From Bacteroidaceae bacterium (GTDB taxonomy: Bacteria > Bacteroidota > Bacteroidia > Bacteroidales > Bacteroidaceae), in contig JAFUAH010000019.1 in the NCBI GenBank assembly GCA_017464345.1, positions 45,898 to 109,897 on the forward strand: a DNA stretch of 64,000 nucleotides, read 5' to 3'. The translations under genes and the position numbers were made by a program. Each line of letters begins with the position of its first letter. The stretch's first letter is position 1. The notes beneath the pieces are model-generated. The model was given only the letters and a program-made list of their open reading frames with translations. It did not search any database and was not told the origin of the DNA. Positions 7,964 through 18,093 of the stretch are shown here, in pieces.

Positions 7964-8680
7964 CTACTCCCGGAGGCGCTGGTAACTGATTTCGTAGAAA
8001 CAGGGATAGACGTTGCTGGTGGCATCGGCCGTACCCTGTCCGTGTGGCACAATCAGTCGCACCAGGGCTATGCCTTCGTCATCCGCTTTCTGCCGTCCCA
8101 GATTGATGTACGACAGAGGCACCACCCAGCCCGAGGGCACCGACTTGGAGTTGTTGTTGGGCACGCCATAGAGCAGATACATGGCTCCGCCGCCATTGAT
8201 TTCGGTGTTAAAACTTGCCGAAATCGTACCATACTGGTTGCTCACGTCCAGGATGCCCGGTGTAGCTATCCAGTAAGGTGTCAGGTCTGTACTCTGCAGG
8301 CTGTCAGCCAGGATGTTATACTCCCAGTAGCGTGTCATGACGCGCGTCTGCTCCCCATGTTTCAGACGTTCACCCGGGCCCTTACGTACGATTTGCATGT
8401 AGATACCCGTATTGGAAAACAGCACGAACTCGTTCTTGCTGACATCCGTCATGGAGTCCTGTGCCTCAAACTGCTCCTGCGAGATGACATTTATTCCGGG
8501 AATGTTCAGCAAGGTGTCATCGTCGTGGCCCAGTAAAAGCAACGGGCTACGCTTCAGGAAGGCACCGACCACCTTCCTCTCCTTCTCCTTTTGTTCGGCG
8601 TACGACTCATCATCGTGGCACGCCGTCAGGCCTATGCTCACGAGCACAGTGCCCAGTATCAGTATCAATATGTGCTTCAT
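7964..8680 (-). CDS. DUF4827-like lipoprotein
   Basis: A 238-residue predicted lipoprotein. The start at 8680 (MKHILILILG) gives a signal peptide with the lipobox GLTAC, cysteine at about 21. The mature part carries segments such as ISQEQFEAQDSMTDVSKNEFVLF, TGIYMQIV and RYWEYNILADSLQSTD, which I associate with the Bacteroidales DUF4827 family; this assignment is from memory. The biochemical role is unknown. It converges on hemW and has its own promoter, 10 bases upstream of the start. Confidence 0.7.
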   Translation of the reverse strand: MKHILILILGTVLVSIGLTACHDDESYAEQKEKERKVVGAFLKRSPLLLLGHDDDTLLNIPGINVISQEQFEAQDSMTDVSKNEFVLFSNTGIYMQIVRKGPGERLKHGEQTRVMTRYWEYNILADSLQSTDLTPYWIATPGILDVSNQYGTISASFNTEINGGGAMYLLYGVPNNNSKSVPSGWVVPLSYINLGRQKADDEGIALVRLIVPHGQGTADATSNVYPCFYEISYQRLRE

Positions 8681-8689
8681 AGCGAGGGC

Positions 8690-8697
8690 AAAGGTAC
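8690..8697 (-). promoter_or_regulatory. -7 promoter box of the DUF4827-like lipoprotein
   Basis: The minus strand reads TACCTTTG, ending 9 bases before the ATG at 8680. It lies just after the nrnA terminator. Confidence 0.55.
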
Positions 8698-8709
8698 GAA
8701 AAAACAAGA

Positions 8710-8747
8710 GCACTGCAAAAGAAAAGTGCGCTTTTCTTTTGCAGTGC
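8710..8747 (-). terminator. terminator after nrnA
   Basis: A perfect 17-bp inverted repeat (8710-8726 with 8731-8747), 4-base loop, followed on the minus strand by a T-rich run. It closes the nhaD-endonuclease-nrnA gene string. Confidence 0.8.
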
Positions 8748-8774
8748 CAGAAAGGATATTTTTTTTACTCCTTT

Positions 8775-9824
8775 TCACTCCTGCCTCAACAGAGGCTCGT
8801 ACTTCTTGACAGCCTGGCGCACCACACGCACGGCTTCGTCCATCGTCATGCGCAGACTGCCACCAGCAGCATTGCGATGGCCTCCTCCGTGGAAGAACTC
8901 TGCACACATCTCGTTGCAGGGGAAATCGTCCACGCTGCGAGTGGAAACACGTATCAGCCCATGCTGCTCAGTGTCCTCTCGCAGGAAGATGCTCAATTTC
9001 ATACCTTCCATCTGCAGAGGCAAGTTCACCACGCCCTCCGTGGCCCCATTCTTCGTCTGAAAGTGTTTACGTTCTTCGTTGGTCATGGTTATCAGGGAGA
9101 CGTGCAGTTCGTTCATCACCTCCATCTTGACGTACAACAGATAGCCCAGCAAGCGGAAACGAGACTCTGTGTAGGTAAAGAAGACATTGCGGTAGATGCG
9201 GTCCTTGTCGATGCCCGTCCGCAAGAGCAGACTGACGGCTTCAAAGATTTCGGGGCGATTGGAGGCATAGGTGAAGGCACCCGTATCGGTCATCATGCCC
9301 GTGTAGAGGGCTGTAGCCTCTTCGACCGTCAGCACTTCGGCCCACCCCATGTCCACCATCAGGCGCAACAGCAGTTCGCAGGTGCTACTCATGTCGGGAC
9401 GAGAGACCGTCAGATGGCAATTGGCAACGGGCTCCAGATGGTGGTCTATCATCAGACGGGGGGCTGGGCAGGCATCCAATTTAGCAGCCAAGGTCTCTCC
9501 CACTCGCCCGACGTCGTTGAAGTCCAGCATCACCAGCAGGTCGGCCGCAGCCAAAGCCTGTTCGGCACGTTTGGGGGTACGGTCGGCCAAAACAATCTCG
9601 GTAGCCGTGGGCAACCAACGCAGGAAATCGGGAAAATTGTTGGGGGCAACCGCCGTGACAGTCTTGCCCTGGCGACGCAGCAATAGCGTCATGGCTGCCA
9701 TGCTGCCGATGGCGTCGCCGTCTGGATTTTGGTGACACACTACCACCACCTGTCGGGCACGCTCCAACAATTGGGTCAGCGTGTCGCGATTAGCTTCGGA
9801 TAAAACTCGTTCCAGCATTGCCAT
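8775..9824 (-). CDS. nrnA: DHH-family phosphoesterase, NrnA type (oligoribonuclease / pAp phosphatase)
   Basis: A 349-residue DHH/DHHA1 protein. The DHH domain shows HQNPDGDAIGSM (metal ligands), LMLDFND and the signature LMIDHHLEP; the C-terminal DHHA1 domain ends with FHGGGHRNAAGGSLR. Such enzymes degrade nano-RNAs and 3'-phosphoadenosine 5'-phosphate. The ATG at 9824 overlaps the stop of the upstream endonuclease gene as TGATG, indicating translational coupling; a GTG one codon earlier and an ATG two codons later are alternatives. Confidence 0.9.
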   Translation of the reverse strand: MAMLERVLSEANRDTLTQLLERARQVVVVCHQNPDGDAIGSMAAMTLLLRRQGKTVTAVAPNNFPDFLRWLPTATEIVLADRTPKRAEQALAAADLLVMLDFNDVGRVGETLAAKLDACPAPRLMIDHHLEPVANCHLTVSRPDMSSTCELLLRLMVDMGWAEVLTVEEATALYTGMMTDTGAFTYASNRPEIFEAVSLLLRTGIDKDRIYRNVFFTYTESRFRLLGYLLYVKMEVMNELHVSLITMTNEERKHFQTKNGATEGVVNLPLQMEGMKLSIFLREDTEQHGLIRVSTRSVDDFPCNEMCAEFFHGGGHRNAAGGSLRMTMDEAVRVVRQAVKKYEPLLRQE

Positions 9825-11530
9825 CACTTTTTCATCAGTACTTTCTTTCCATTCACGATGTAGAGACCTGAGTGCCGGACTTCACTCACGCGACGCCCTG
9901 CCAGGTCGTAGACGATGCGTGATGGCGTCGTCTGCTTCGACAGCATGTCGGATATGCCCGTATCCGTTTCGGTACGCCGATAGAGGGTCACGGGCTCTTG
10001 GCCACTCTTGTAATAGCGGAAGCGCTTCTGTCCGTTGGCGGAATTGAAGCGCAGGACGTTGTCATGCTCGCTGGCCACGACGGCTTCGCCCGTGCCACTC
10101 ACCGAGAGGGTGTTGATGTACGGTGTGTCACCTGTGGCCAATCCGTTGCTACTGCTGGCCGAGCCCATGTACTTTCCGCTCTTTCCTTGGAAAGAATAGC
10201 CGCTGCCAGCAACCGCCACGATGAACTCGGCGGCCTCCGTGGCATCAGTCACAACGATTTCGTCATCCTCGATATCCACTTCTATGGTATTGTAGGTCTT
10301 GTCGAAGGTTTCCAGACTACCATTCAGGGCCAGACTTTCCTTTTCGTAGACAATAAGATATACCCCACTCCAGTCGGCGGGGGCCGAAGTCAATTTCACG
10401 TAAGAGTTACCTCCGATGGGTTTCGGGTCGTCGCCTCCCTTTGTCACCACCACACTATACGAAGCCGTGGTCGGACGGAAAGAAGCAGTGGCTCCGATGA
10501 TGGCAGTGATGGTAGCCGAACCTGCAGTCTTAGCCGTCACCAGTCCGGTTGTAGCATTCACCGTGGCCACTCTGTCGTCGCTGCTTTCATAGGTGACGGT
10601 GCCATCGCTGTTGGTCGTCACGGTCTGGGTGTAGGTGCTGCCCTCCGTTAGTGACACGGTGGGCAGTGCAAAGGTGGCCGTCGGATCCTTCTGGGATGGA
10701 TTCCCATAAGGGTCTTCATAACCCGACGCATTGAAAGCGATGTCCTTGTAACTGCCCCAGATGTATTGTTCCAAACCTGGATAGTCGATGAATGGATTAC
10801 GGTTGCCCTGGATACCGTAAACCACTTCATTGCGCTGTCGCTCGCGTTCGTCCACAGGATCTTCCTTGCTCCATTTCATATATAGTTCATAGGCCCAGGG
10901 CTGCAATTTGGGATAGGTGTTGTTCTGCATGGAGTTGGCCCCCTGCTGCTGCACCAGGGATTTCTCTTCATAGGCAGTCACAATATAGAAATAGATACGG
11001 GCAAAGTCTCCCTTCCATTCATCGGCAGGTTCCCACAATTGCACTGTACCATTGTTGCCAGCCGTACCTTTTCCCACCTTGATGGAACCATTGGTCCAGG
11101 TCTGGCTGGTGACCACACCCATGCCGTAGTTGCTCTTGAGACTATTGGCATCCGACTCACTGGGCATCACGTGCTGCAGATCACTGCCAATGCCCGTTGT
11201 GCCTCCGCCCCACCACGACTGGGGTATACCATGTTCCTTGTTCATCCCCGAGACGGCGCTACCGTTATTGCTGGTGAAATATCGCTTAGTGTAGCTGTAG
11301 CGATCCACCACTTGGTTGTCACTCAAGCGGTCGGTCTGGTAGTAGTAGGTCCACAGCGAACCATAGCTTTTCACGTTAGGGTTGCCAACGATTTTGTACA
11401 GTGCCGTCTTCAGTGTCGCTGCACTCTTGCCATCGGCACTCCGGTAGTAACTGGCTCTTTCGAATGCCGAAAGCGACGCCGCCAGCAACAGGAGCAAGCA
11501 GGTCGCCATGGATTTTAGATACGTATTCAT
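9824..11530 (-). CDS. secreted endonuclease I family protein with Ig-like domain and sorting domain
   Basis: A 568-residue exported protein: signal peptide (1-22), an endonuclease I/NucM-type domain (about 24-265) with the motifs KEHGIPQSWW (H100) and SDLQHVMPSESDANS (H120), a BIG_2-like Ig domain (about 286-363), a ~145-residue module (376-520) shared with two neighbouring secreted proteins, and a C-terminal sorting domain with YDLAGRRV and GLYIVNGKKVLMKK. It probably hydrolyses extracellular or outer-surface DNA/RNA. It follows nhaD by 38 bp and overlaps nrnA; the latter could recycle oligonucleotides, but that link is inference. Confidence 0.88.
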   Translation of the reverse strand: MNTYLKSMATCLLLLLAASLSAFERASYYRSADGKSAATLKTALYKIVGNPNVKSYGSLWTYYYQTDRLSDNQVVDRYSYTKRYFTSNNGSAVSGMNKEHGIPQSWWGGGTTGIGSDLQHVMPSESDANSLKSNYGMGVVTSQTWTNGSIKVGKGTAGNNGTVQLWEPADEWKGDFARIYFYIVTAYEEKSLVQQQGANSMQNNTYPKLQPWAYELYMKWSKEDPVDERERQRNEVVYGIQGNRNPFIDYPGLEQYIWGSYKDIAFNASGYEDPYGNPSQKDPTATFALPTVSLTEGSTYTQTVTTNSDGTVTYESSDDRVATVNATTGLVTAKTAGSATITAIIGATASFRPTTASYSVVVTKGGDDPKPIGGNSYVKLTSAPADWSGVYLIVYEKESLALNGSLETFDKTYNTIEVDIEDDEIVVTDATEAAEFIVAVAGSGYSFQGKSGKYMGSASSSNGLATGDTPYINTLSVSGTGEAVVASEHDNVLRFNSANGQKRFRYYKSGQEPVTLYRRTETDTGISDMLSKQTTPSRIVYDLAGRRVSEVRHSGLYIVNGKKVLMKK

Positions 11531-11568
11531 AAGGTCATGTAATTTTTAGTTTCATCCACAAAAAAGGC

Positions 11569-12897
11569 TCAACGCAGAAACAGGTCGACCCCGAAGTATG
11601 TCACCAAGGCTGCTATCCAACCGAGGAGCACCTTGCCTGAAATATGGCGGAAGTACCACCAGATGCTCGTGTCCTCCCCCTTCAGCAGGGCATAGCCCGC
11701 CGTACTGCCTATGGGCAACAGGCAACCGCCGATGCAGGCCGAAAGTACTACCAGGTGCCAGTACTGGCCGTTCTGAGTGAAAAACTGCTGATAGGGCGAC
11801 GCTGCCATGGCATCGGGGATGACATCATATATGCTGACAGCTGAAAAGACCAGACAAACATTGTCCAGCACTGCCGACAGGATACCCATAAATACGGAGA
11901 ACACGTAGATGTCATGGATGTATGCATCAATCCATCTGCCCACCGAAGCCATAGCTCCAATCTCCACCAGCACGCTCACAGACAGAGCCACGCCGATAAA
12001 GAACATGATGACCTGCAGCACCTCGTACTGCAAGCGACGGTCACTGCCTGGCAGAAGCACAGGCTGTTCTGTGCGGATGGAATGGCGATTGAACAGTTCA
12101 TTGAGCACCCAGATGACACCTAATACGCACAGCGTTCCAAGGAAAGGAGGCAAGAGCGTCAGCCGATGGAACGTGGGCACAAACCACAATCCGCCAATAC
12201 CCAGGACGAGCATGGCCAAACGCTGCCACCGGGGAATGGGCGAATCGTCGCCCCGGTAAGTGATGTGGGGACGATTGAGGTCTATCGTATTCGGCATCTC
12301 ATAGCTGATAAGAAGCACCGGGATGAACGTGCCCACCAGGGCTGGCAAAATCATGGCTCCGGCAAAATCGGTGGGAGTGACGGCCCCTTTGGTCCATATC
12401 ATCAGCGTAGTGACATCACCAATGACCGTAAAACTGCCACCACAACATGCCGCTATGACTATACTGGCACCAACATAGAGGCGCTGACGACGATTAGACA
12501 GCAGACGGCGCATGATGATGAGCATTAGCACCACAGTGGTCAGATTGTCCAGATTAGCACTCAGCACAAAGGTGATGAAGACAATGCCCCACAGAAAACG
12601 GCGCATATTGCGAGTTCGCAAAAAACTGGAAATGAAATCAAAACAACCATTATTATTCAAGACCTCCACAATGGCCATCGTGGAAAGCAGATAGAGGACA
12701 ATGCTACAAAAATAGGCCGTATGCTGCATGAAGACATTTTCTGCAACATAGGCCTTATCCACTCCCATGCACATGTACAATATCCAACCAACTACCCCTG
12801 CAAACATGGCAGTCGTGGCCTTATTGATGTGAATCAGATGTTCGCTGGCTATCAGGATGTAAGCCAACAACATCAGGCTGATTATTACTACGGTCAT
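11569..12897 (-). CDS. nhaD: sodium:proton antiporter, NhaD family
   Basis: A 442-residue polytopic membrane protein of the ion transporter superfamily, rich in hydrophobic helices throughout. The motif SANLDNLTTVVLMLIIMR near residue 114 and the later DNVCLVFSAVS segment fit the two pseudo-symmetric halves of NhaD-type antiporters. It would expel sodium in exchange for protons. It is the first gene of the string nhaD-endonuclease-nrnA and is divergent from the trp operon. An ArsB-like permease is the main alternative but the LDNLTT motif favours NhaD. Confidence 0.85.
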   Translation of the reverse strand: MTVVIISLMLLAYILIASEHLIHINKATTAMFAGVVGWILYMCMGVDKAYVAENVFMQHTAYFCSIVLYLLSTMAIVEVLNNNGCFDFISSFLRTRNMRRFLWGIVFITFVLSANLDNLTTVVLMLIIMRRLLSNRRQRLYVGASIVIAACCGGSFTVIGDVTTLMIWTKGAVTPTDFAGAMILPALVGTFIPVLLISYEMPNTIDLNRPHITYRGDDSPIPRWQRLAMLVLGIGGLWFVPTFHRLTLLPPFLGTLCVLGVIWVLNELFNRHSIRTEQPVLLPGSDRRLQYEVLQVIMFFIGVALSVSVLVEIGAMASVGRWIDAYIHDIYVFSVFMGILSAVLDNVCLVFSAVSIYDVIPDAMAASPYQQFFTQNGQYWHLVVLSACIGGCLLPIGSTAGYALLKGEDTSIWWYFRHISGKVLLGWIAALVTYFGVDLFLR

Positions 12898-12983
12898 AGT
12901 ACTTTATTACGGATATTCGGTACAAAATAACTAAATTATTCTGATTTATCAAAGAAAATATTGGCTTATTCATAGAAAATCGC

Positions 12984-12991
12984 TAATTTTG
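12984..12991 (+). promoter_or_regulatory. -7 promoter box of the trp operon
   Basis: TAATTTTG with a weak upstream TTGG at 12961-12964 (19-bp spacing). The predicted leader before trpB is only about 37 nt, and I see no leader peptide, T-box or attenuator in it. Confidence 0.5.
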
Positions 12992-13034
12992 TCGTCGCAT
13001 TGATAGGTAAAAAGATTCAGTCAATCTGCACGAA

Positions 13035-14240
13035 ATGAAAAACTTCCAACAGGTAGATGACAATGGCTATTATGGCCAGTTTGGCGGAGCATATATCCCC
13101 GAAGTCCTATACAAGACGGTGGAGAATCTGAAACAGCAGTATCTCCCCATCATCCAAAGTGAGAGTTTCCTACAGGAGTTCCACCAGTTGCTGAGCGACT
13201 ACGTGGGGCGTCCCAGTCCTCTGTACCATGCCCGACGCATGAGTGAGAAATATGGGTGCAAACTATATTTGAAGCGCGAAGATCTTAACCACACAGGGGC
13301 ACACAAAATCAATAACGCCATCGGCCAGGTGTTGCTGGCCAAGCGCATGGGCAAGACACGCATCATTGCCGAAACGGGGGCCGGCCAGCACGGCGTGGCC
13401 ACAGCCACCGTGTGTGCTCTGATGAACTTGCCCTGCCGTGTCTATATGGGAGCACTGGACGTTCAGCGACAACACGTGAACGTGGAGCGGATGCGGATGC
13501 TCGGGGCCGAGGTATTCCCCGTGGAGAGCGGCAACAAGACCCTGAAGGATGCCACCAACGAGGCCATACGCGACTGGTGCTGTCACCCGAAGGACACGTT
13601 CTACATCATCGGCAGTACGGTGGGCCCTCACCCCTACCCCGACATGGTGGCCCGGTTGCAAAGTGTCATCTCGGCCGAAATCAAGTGGCAGCTGCTGGAG
13701 AAGGAAGGGCGCAACTGGCCCGACTACTTGATGGCCTGCGTGGGCGGTGGCAGCAATGCCGCCGGAGCCATGTTCCATTACCTAAACGATGAACGCGTGC
13801 GGCTGGTGCTGGCAGAGGCTGGTGGCCTGGGCGTGGACACGCCACAGACGGCGGCCTCCATGCAGATTGGCACCGTAGGTATCCTGCACGGCAGCCGCAT
13901 CAAGGTGATGCAGACCGAGGACGGGCAAATCGTGGAGCCCTACAGCATATCGGCAGGGCTGGACTATCCCGGTGCGGGTCCCATACACTGCAACCTCTAC
14001 GAAACGGGACGGGCCCAAGTAGTTCCCGTAAACGACGACGAAGCCCTGCAGGCCGCCTTTGAACTGACTCGTCTCGAAGGTATCATCCCAGCCTTGGAAA
14101 GCAGCCATGCACTGGCCCTGCTACCCAAGATGCACTTCCGGAAGGACGACATCGTGGTATTGAATCTCAGCGGACGAGGCGACAAAGACCTTGAGACTTA
14201 CCTTTCACACAAAGAGGAAATAGACTATGGCAAAATATAA
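13035..14240 (+). CDS. trpB: tryptophan synthase beta chain
   Basis: A 401-residue PLP enzyme that condenses indole with serine to make tryptophan. The PLP lysine is K91 in [13 protein letters not shown]; the phosphate-binding loop is GGGSNAAG, and the [10 protein letters not shown] and YPGAGP segments are conserved. The protein starts [23 protein letters not shown], as in other TrpB1 proteins. It is the first gene of the operon although it acts last, which is the usual Bacteroidales order; its partner trpA is the last gene. trpE overlaps its end by 14 bp. Confidence 0.97.
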   Translation: MKNFQQVDDNGYYGQFGGAYIPEVLYKTVENLKQQYLPIIQSESFLQEFHQLLSDYVGRPSPLYHARRMSEKYGCKLYLKREDLNHTGAHKINNAIGQVLLAKRMGKTRIIAETGAGQHGVATATVCALMNLPCRVYMGALDVQRQHVNVERMRMLGAEVFPVESGNKTLKDATNEAIRDWCCHPKDTFYIIGSTVGPHPYPDMVARLQSVISAEIKWQLLEKEGRNWPDYLMACVGGGSNAAGAMFHYLNDERVRLVLAEAGGLGVDTPQTAASMQIGTVGILHGSRIKVMQTEDGQIVEPYSISAGLDYPGAGPIHCNLYETGRAQVVPVNDDEALQAAFELTRLEGIIPALESSHALALLPKMHFRKDDIVVLNLSGRGDKDLETYLSHKEEIDYGKI

Positions 14241-15657
14241 CTATCGCACTGCAACCCAAACGTTGCTGGGCGACCTACTGACCCCCGTCAGCGCTTATTT
14301 GAAAGTTCGTGATGCCTATCCCCAGAGCGTGCTCATGGAGAGTTCCGACTACCATGGCGGTGAAAACGCACGCTCATTCATCGCCCTACATCCCATCGGT
14401 TCCGTCAGCATCAGTCACGGCATGGGCCGGGCTGAATATCCAGACGGGAGTGTCACGGAGCATCCCATCACCAAGGAATATAGTTCTGCACAGTTGATTA
14501 ACAATTTCCTGACTCAATTCGAAGTCACAGGAAAGTATAGCAACTTGTGCGGGCTTTTTGGTTATACATCGTTCAATGCCGTGCACTATTTCGAGAACAT
14601 CAGCATTAAGGACGAGACGCAGGAAAAGGATGATGCGCCCGATTTGATGTATATTCTGTATAAGGACGTGGTCATCTTTGACCATTTCAACAATGAATTG
14701 ATTCTAATCGAAATGCTTGCGGAGGGCGAAGAGGACGACCTCGACCAATTGGAGCGCGACCTAAAGGGCCGCCCATATCAAGCGTACGGATTCCGGCCTG
14801 TAGGCGACTGCGCCAGCACCCTCTCTGACGACGAGCACCGCGAGAACATTCGGCGCGGCATTCGCCATTGTCTGCGTGGCGACGTTTTTCAGATTGTACT
14901 CTCACGACGCTTCGTCCAGCACTACGAAGGCGACGACTTCAAGCTCTATCGCGCCCTTCGCTACATCAATCCCAGCCCCTATCTTTTCTATTTCGACTTT
15001 GGCGGGTTCCGCATCTTCGGCAGTTCGCCTGAAACGCATTGCAGAATAGAGAGGAGGGAGCACGACGAAGCTGAAGGCAGAAGGTATACCGCCTACATCG
15101 ACCCCATAGCCGGCACCACCCGCCGAACGGGCGACAGCGAGCAAGACCGCCGCAACGCGGAATATCTGCGCAACAACCCCAAGGAGAATGCCGAACATGT
15201 CATGCTCGTAGACCTGGCCCGTAACGACCTCTCGCGCAACTGCCACGACGTGCACCTCGACTTTTTCAAGGATATGCAGTTCTACAGCCACGTCATCCAT
15301 TTGGTCAGCCGTGTCCGTGGGGAACTGGACCAGGAGGCCGACCCCATACAGACCTTTATCGACACCTTCCCAGCCGGTACGCTTAGCGGTGCGCCCAAGG
15401 TGCGGGCCATGCAACTCATCTCGGCATACGAACCACACAACCGGGGTGCCTACGGCGGCTGCATTGGCTTCATCGGTTTTAGCGGCAACCTGAACCAAGC
15501 CATCACCATACGCACCTTCGTGAGCCGCAACAACGAACTGTGGTTCCAGGCCGGAGGCGGCATCGTGGCCAACAGCGACGTGGAATATGAGTTACAAGAG
15601 GTGAATAACAAACTAGGAGCCTTGCGCAAGGCCATTCTATTAGCAGAAAAACTATGA
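14227..15657 (+). CDS. trpE: anthranilate synthase component I
   Basis: A 476-residue chorismate-using enzyme, first step of tryptophan synthesis. The N-terminal LMESS (36-40) matches the tryptophan feedback site of TrpE. The C-terminal chorismate-binding domain has [40 protein letters not shown] and [14 protein letters not shown]. The start overlaps trpB by 14 bp and its stop overlaps trpG by 4 bp, consistent with coupled synthesis of the two anthranilate synthase subunits. Confidence 0.96.
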   Translation: MAKYNYRTATQTLLGDLLTPVSAYLKVRDAYPQSVLMESSDYHGGENARSFIALHPIGSVSISHGMGRAEYPDGSVTEHPITKEYSSAQLINNFLTQFEVTGKYSNLCGLFGYTSFNAVHYFENISIKDETQEKDDAPDLMYILYKDVVIFDHFNNELILIEMLAEGEEDDLDQLERDLKGRPYQAYGFRPVGDCASTLSDDEHRENIRRGIRHCLRGDVFQIVLSRRFVQHYEGDDFKLYRALRYINPSPYLFYFDFGGFRIFGSSPETHCRIERREHDEAEGRRYTAYIDPIAGTTRRTGDSEQDRRNAEYLRNNPKENAEHVMLVDLARNDLSRNCHDVHLDFFKDMQFYSHVIHLVSRVRGELDQEADPIQTFIDTFPAGTLSGAPKVRAMQLISAYEPHNRGAYGGCIGFIGFSGNLNQAITIRTFVSRNNELWFQAGGGIVANSDVEYELQEVNNKLGALRKAILLAEKL

Positions 15658-16226
15658 TAAAGATTGTCATTATAGATAACTACGACTCCTTCACCTACAA
15701 TCTGAGCCATTTGGTGAAACAGTTCGATACCGATGTGACCGTATATCGGAACGACCAGTTCCAGATGCCACAGCTGGAGGTCTTTGACAAGATTATCCTT
15801 TCCCCTGGTCCCGGCATACCGAGCGAAGCTGGCCTACTCATGGATGTCATTAGGGTCTATGCCGAACGCAAGCCCATCCTGGGCGTATGTCTGGGCCACC
15901 AGGCCATAGCCGAAGCCTTTGGCGGCAGACTGACGAACCTAAGTTCCGTATTCCATGGCGTGGAGACACCCGTACACACATGTGTGACCGACGACTATCT
16001 CTTCGAGGACTTGCCGCCTACCTTCAGCGTGGGTCGCTATCACTCGTGGGTGGCCGACAAGGAGGACTTCCCCAGCTGCCTGGAGGTGACTAGCGTGTCG
16101 GACGAAGGTTACATCATGTCACTTCGCCATCGCCAGTATGACATCCGGGGGCTGCAATACCATCCCGAAAGCGTGCTGACCAAGGACGGAAAGCAAATCA
16201 TTGGGAACTGGATAAGGAAGCGCTGA
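15654..16226 (+). CDS. trpG: anthranilate synthase component II (glutamine amidotransferase)
   Basis: A 190-residue class I glutamine amidotransferase that supplies ammonia to TrpE. The nucleophile is C79 in GVCLGHQA; the oxyanion region LSPGPGIP and the His-Glu pair in YHPES near the C-terminus complete the triad. It begins inside the trpE stop (ATGA overlap). It could also serve folate synthesis as PabA, but its place between trpE and trpD makes TrpG the main role. Confidence 0.95.
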   Translation: MIKIVIIDNYDSFTYNLSHLVKQFDTDVTVYRNDQFQMPQLEVFDKIILSPGPGIPSEAGLLMDVIRVYAERKPILGVCLGHQAIAEAFGGRLTNLSSVFHGVETPVHTCVTDDYLFEDLPPTFSVGRYHSWVADKEDFPSCLEVTSVSDEGYIMSLRHRQYDIRGLQYHPESVLTKDGKQIIGNWIRKR

Positions 16227-16259
16227 AAACACTGTACATTCCGATTAAAGACAACGACA

Positions 16260-17255
16260 ATGAAACAATACCTAACTCGACTGATCAACGGCGAGACACT
16301 GTCCCGTGAGGACACGCACGAAATCATGCTGGGCATCACCCGCGAAGCATACAACGACAGCCAGATAGCAGCCCTGCTGATGGCCCTGCAGATGCGCACG
16401 GTGACCGTGGACGAGATGCTGGGCTTCCGCGACGGATTACTGGAGACGGGCAAACACATTGACATGGAAGGAGGGAAGACTTTGGACATCGTGGGAACCG
16501 GAGGCGACGGCAAGAACACCTTCAACATCAGCACCTGCTCGGCATTCGTCATCGCAGGGGCTGGATACAAGGTGACAAAGCACGGCAACGGTGGCAGCAC
16601 CAGCGTCAGCGGAGCCAGCAATGTGCTGGCAGGTCACGGCGTAAAGTTCACCGACAACGAGTCTGCTCTACGTCGCTCGCTGGACGAGGCTAACTTTTGC
16701 TACTTCCATGCCCCCCTCTTTGCCTATGGCATGAAGTTCATGGGGCCCGTGCGGCGGGCGCTGGCCATCCCGACCTGCTTCAACCTGCTGGGACCGCTTG
16801 TCAATCCATGCCAGCCCCAATGCTCGCTCCACGGGACGGCCAACCAGAGCCAGATGCGCCTCTACATCAACCTGCACCAGCGCATTGGTGACGACTTCGG
16901 CGTAGTGAACAGTTACGACGGATACGACGAGATATCACTAACCAGCGGATTCAAGCTGACAACCAATAACTTCGAAAAGGTGTTCACGCCCAAGGACCTT
17001 GGCTTCAACTATGTGGACGCGCAGGACATCTACGGCGGCAAGACGCAAGAAGAGGCGATGCACATCTTCGACCGTGTGCTGGAGAACAAGAGCACTGAAG
17101 CACAGCGCAACGTCATCCTGGCCAATGCAGCCTGCGGCATCAGCATCATAGACCGCAACCTGAGCATTGCCGAGAGTATCGACATCGCTCGCGAATCGCT
17201 GGAAAGCGGACGGGCCATGCAGTGCTTCCGCAAGTTTGTAGAGATAAATTCGTGA
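16260..17255 (+). CDS. trpD: anthranilate phosphoribosyltransferase
   Basis: A 331-residue enzyme that joins anthranilate to PRPP. The PRPP-binding loop GTGGDGKNTFNIST is intact, followed by KHGNGGSTSVSGASNVL and the RRALAIPTCFNLLGPLVNP segment. It is 33 bp after trpG and 37 bp before trpC. Confidence 0.96.
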   Translation: MKQYLTRLINGETLSREDTHEIMLGITREAYNDSQIAALLMALQMRTVTVDEMLGFRDGLLETGKHIDMEGGKTLDIVGTGGDGKNTFNISTCSAFVIAGAGYKVTKHGNGGSTSVSGASNVLAGHGVKFTDNESALRRSLDEANFCYFHAPLFAYGMKFMGPVRRALAIPTCFNLLGPLVNPCQPQCSLHGTANQSQMRLYINLHQRIGDDFGVVNSYDGYDEISLTSGFKLTTNNFEKVFTPKDLGFNYVDAQDIYGGKTQEEAMHIFDRVLENKSTEAQRNVILANAACGISIIDRNLSIAESIDIARESLESGRAMQCFRKFVEINS

Positions 17256-17292
17256 TTTTGCAGGACTTCGAATTACATAAATAGCACGGCTT

Positions 17293-18093
17293 ATGAAGGA
17301 CGTTCTGGAAGAGATTGTCGCCTGGAAGCGCATCGAAGTGGAAGAACAGAAAAAAGCCCTTCCGCCACGGCAGTTACACGCCATGGTGGAGGGGCTTTTG
17401 GCAGAGGGACCTGCGCCCAAGAGCATGAGCGAGAGCCTGACGGCAAGCCCTCACGGCATCATTGCCGAGTTTAAGCGCAAGAGCCCCTCGAAGGGATGGA
17501 TTCACCCCAATGTGGAGCCTGAGCAGGTGGTGCCCCTATATGCCCAGAGCGGAGCCACCGCCCTGAGCATCCTGACCGACGAGCGCTACTTTGGCGGCCG
17601 TCTGGAATACATTTCACGCCTTGCCTCCCCCTCATCCCCTCTCCCCCCCATCCTGCGCAAGGACTTCATCATCGATGAGTATCAGCTGTTCCAAGCCCGC
17701 CAGGCCGGTGCCGATGCCGTACTGCTGATAGCAGCCGACCTCACCCTGCCCGAATGCCGGACACTGGCTCGGACGGCGCACGAACTGGGCCTGGAGGTGC
17801 TGTTGGAGATGCACAGCGAAGCAGAACTGGACTATGCCGAACTGGACGTGGACATGCTGGGTATCAACAACCGCAACCTAGGCACCTTCCACACCGACGT
17901 GGCCAACTCCTTCCGTATGGCCGACCGCCTGCCCGCCGACCGTGTCAGGGTCAGCGAGAGCGGCATCAGCCAACCGCAGACCATCGGCCTGCTGCGCGAG
18001 GCCGGTTTCCGCGGATTCCTCATCGGAGAGACCTTTATGCGCGAAGCTGACCCTGGCAAGGCACTGAAACGATTTATTGAAGGACTGTTATGA
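17293..18093 (+). CDS. trpC: indole-3-glycerol phosphate synthase
   Basis: A 266-residue TIM-barrel enzyme. Conserved segments include IIAEFKRKSPSKGWI near residue 57, ILTDERYFGG, LRKDFIIDEYQ, GADAVLLIAA, EVLLEMH, INNRNLGTF and VSESGIS. It is a single-function enzyme, with trpF encoded separately and overlapping its last 4 bases. Confidence 0.96.
   Translation: MKDVLEEIVAWKRIEVEEQKKALPPRQLHAMVEGLLAEGPAPKSMSESLTASPHGIIAEFKRKSPSKGWIHPNVEPEQVVPLYAQSGATALSILTDERYFGGRLEYISRLASPSSPLPPILRKDFIIDEYQLFQARQAGADAVLLIAADLTLPECRTLARTAHELGLEVLLEMHSEAELDYAELDVDMLGINNRNLGTFHTDVANSFRMADRLPADRVRVSESGISQPQTIGLLREAGFRGFLIGETFMREADPGKALKRFIEGLL

Noticed and set aside
12898-13034. Possible attenuator or T-box upstream of trpB
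   Set aside because: The predicted leader is only about 37 nt, with no leader peptide rich in Trp codons and no terminator hairpin.
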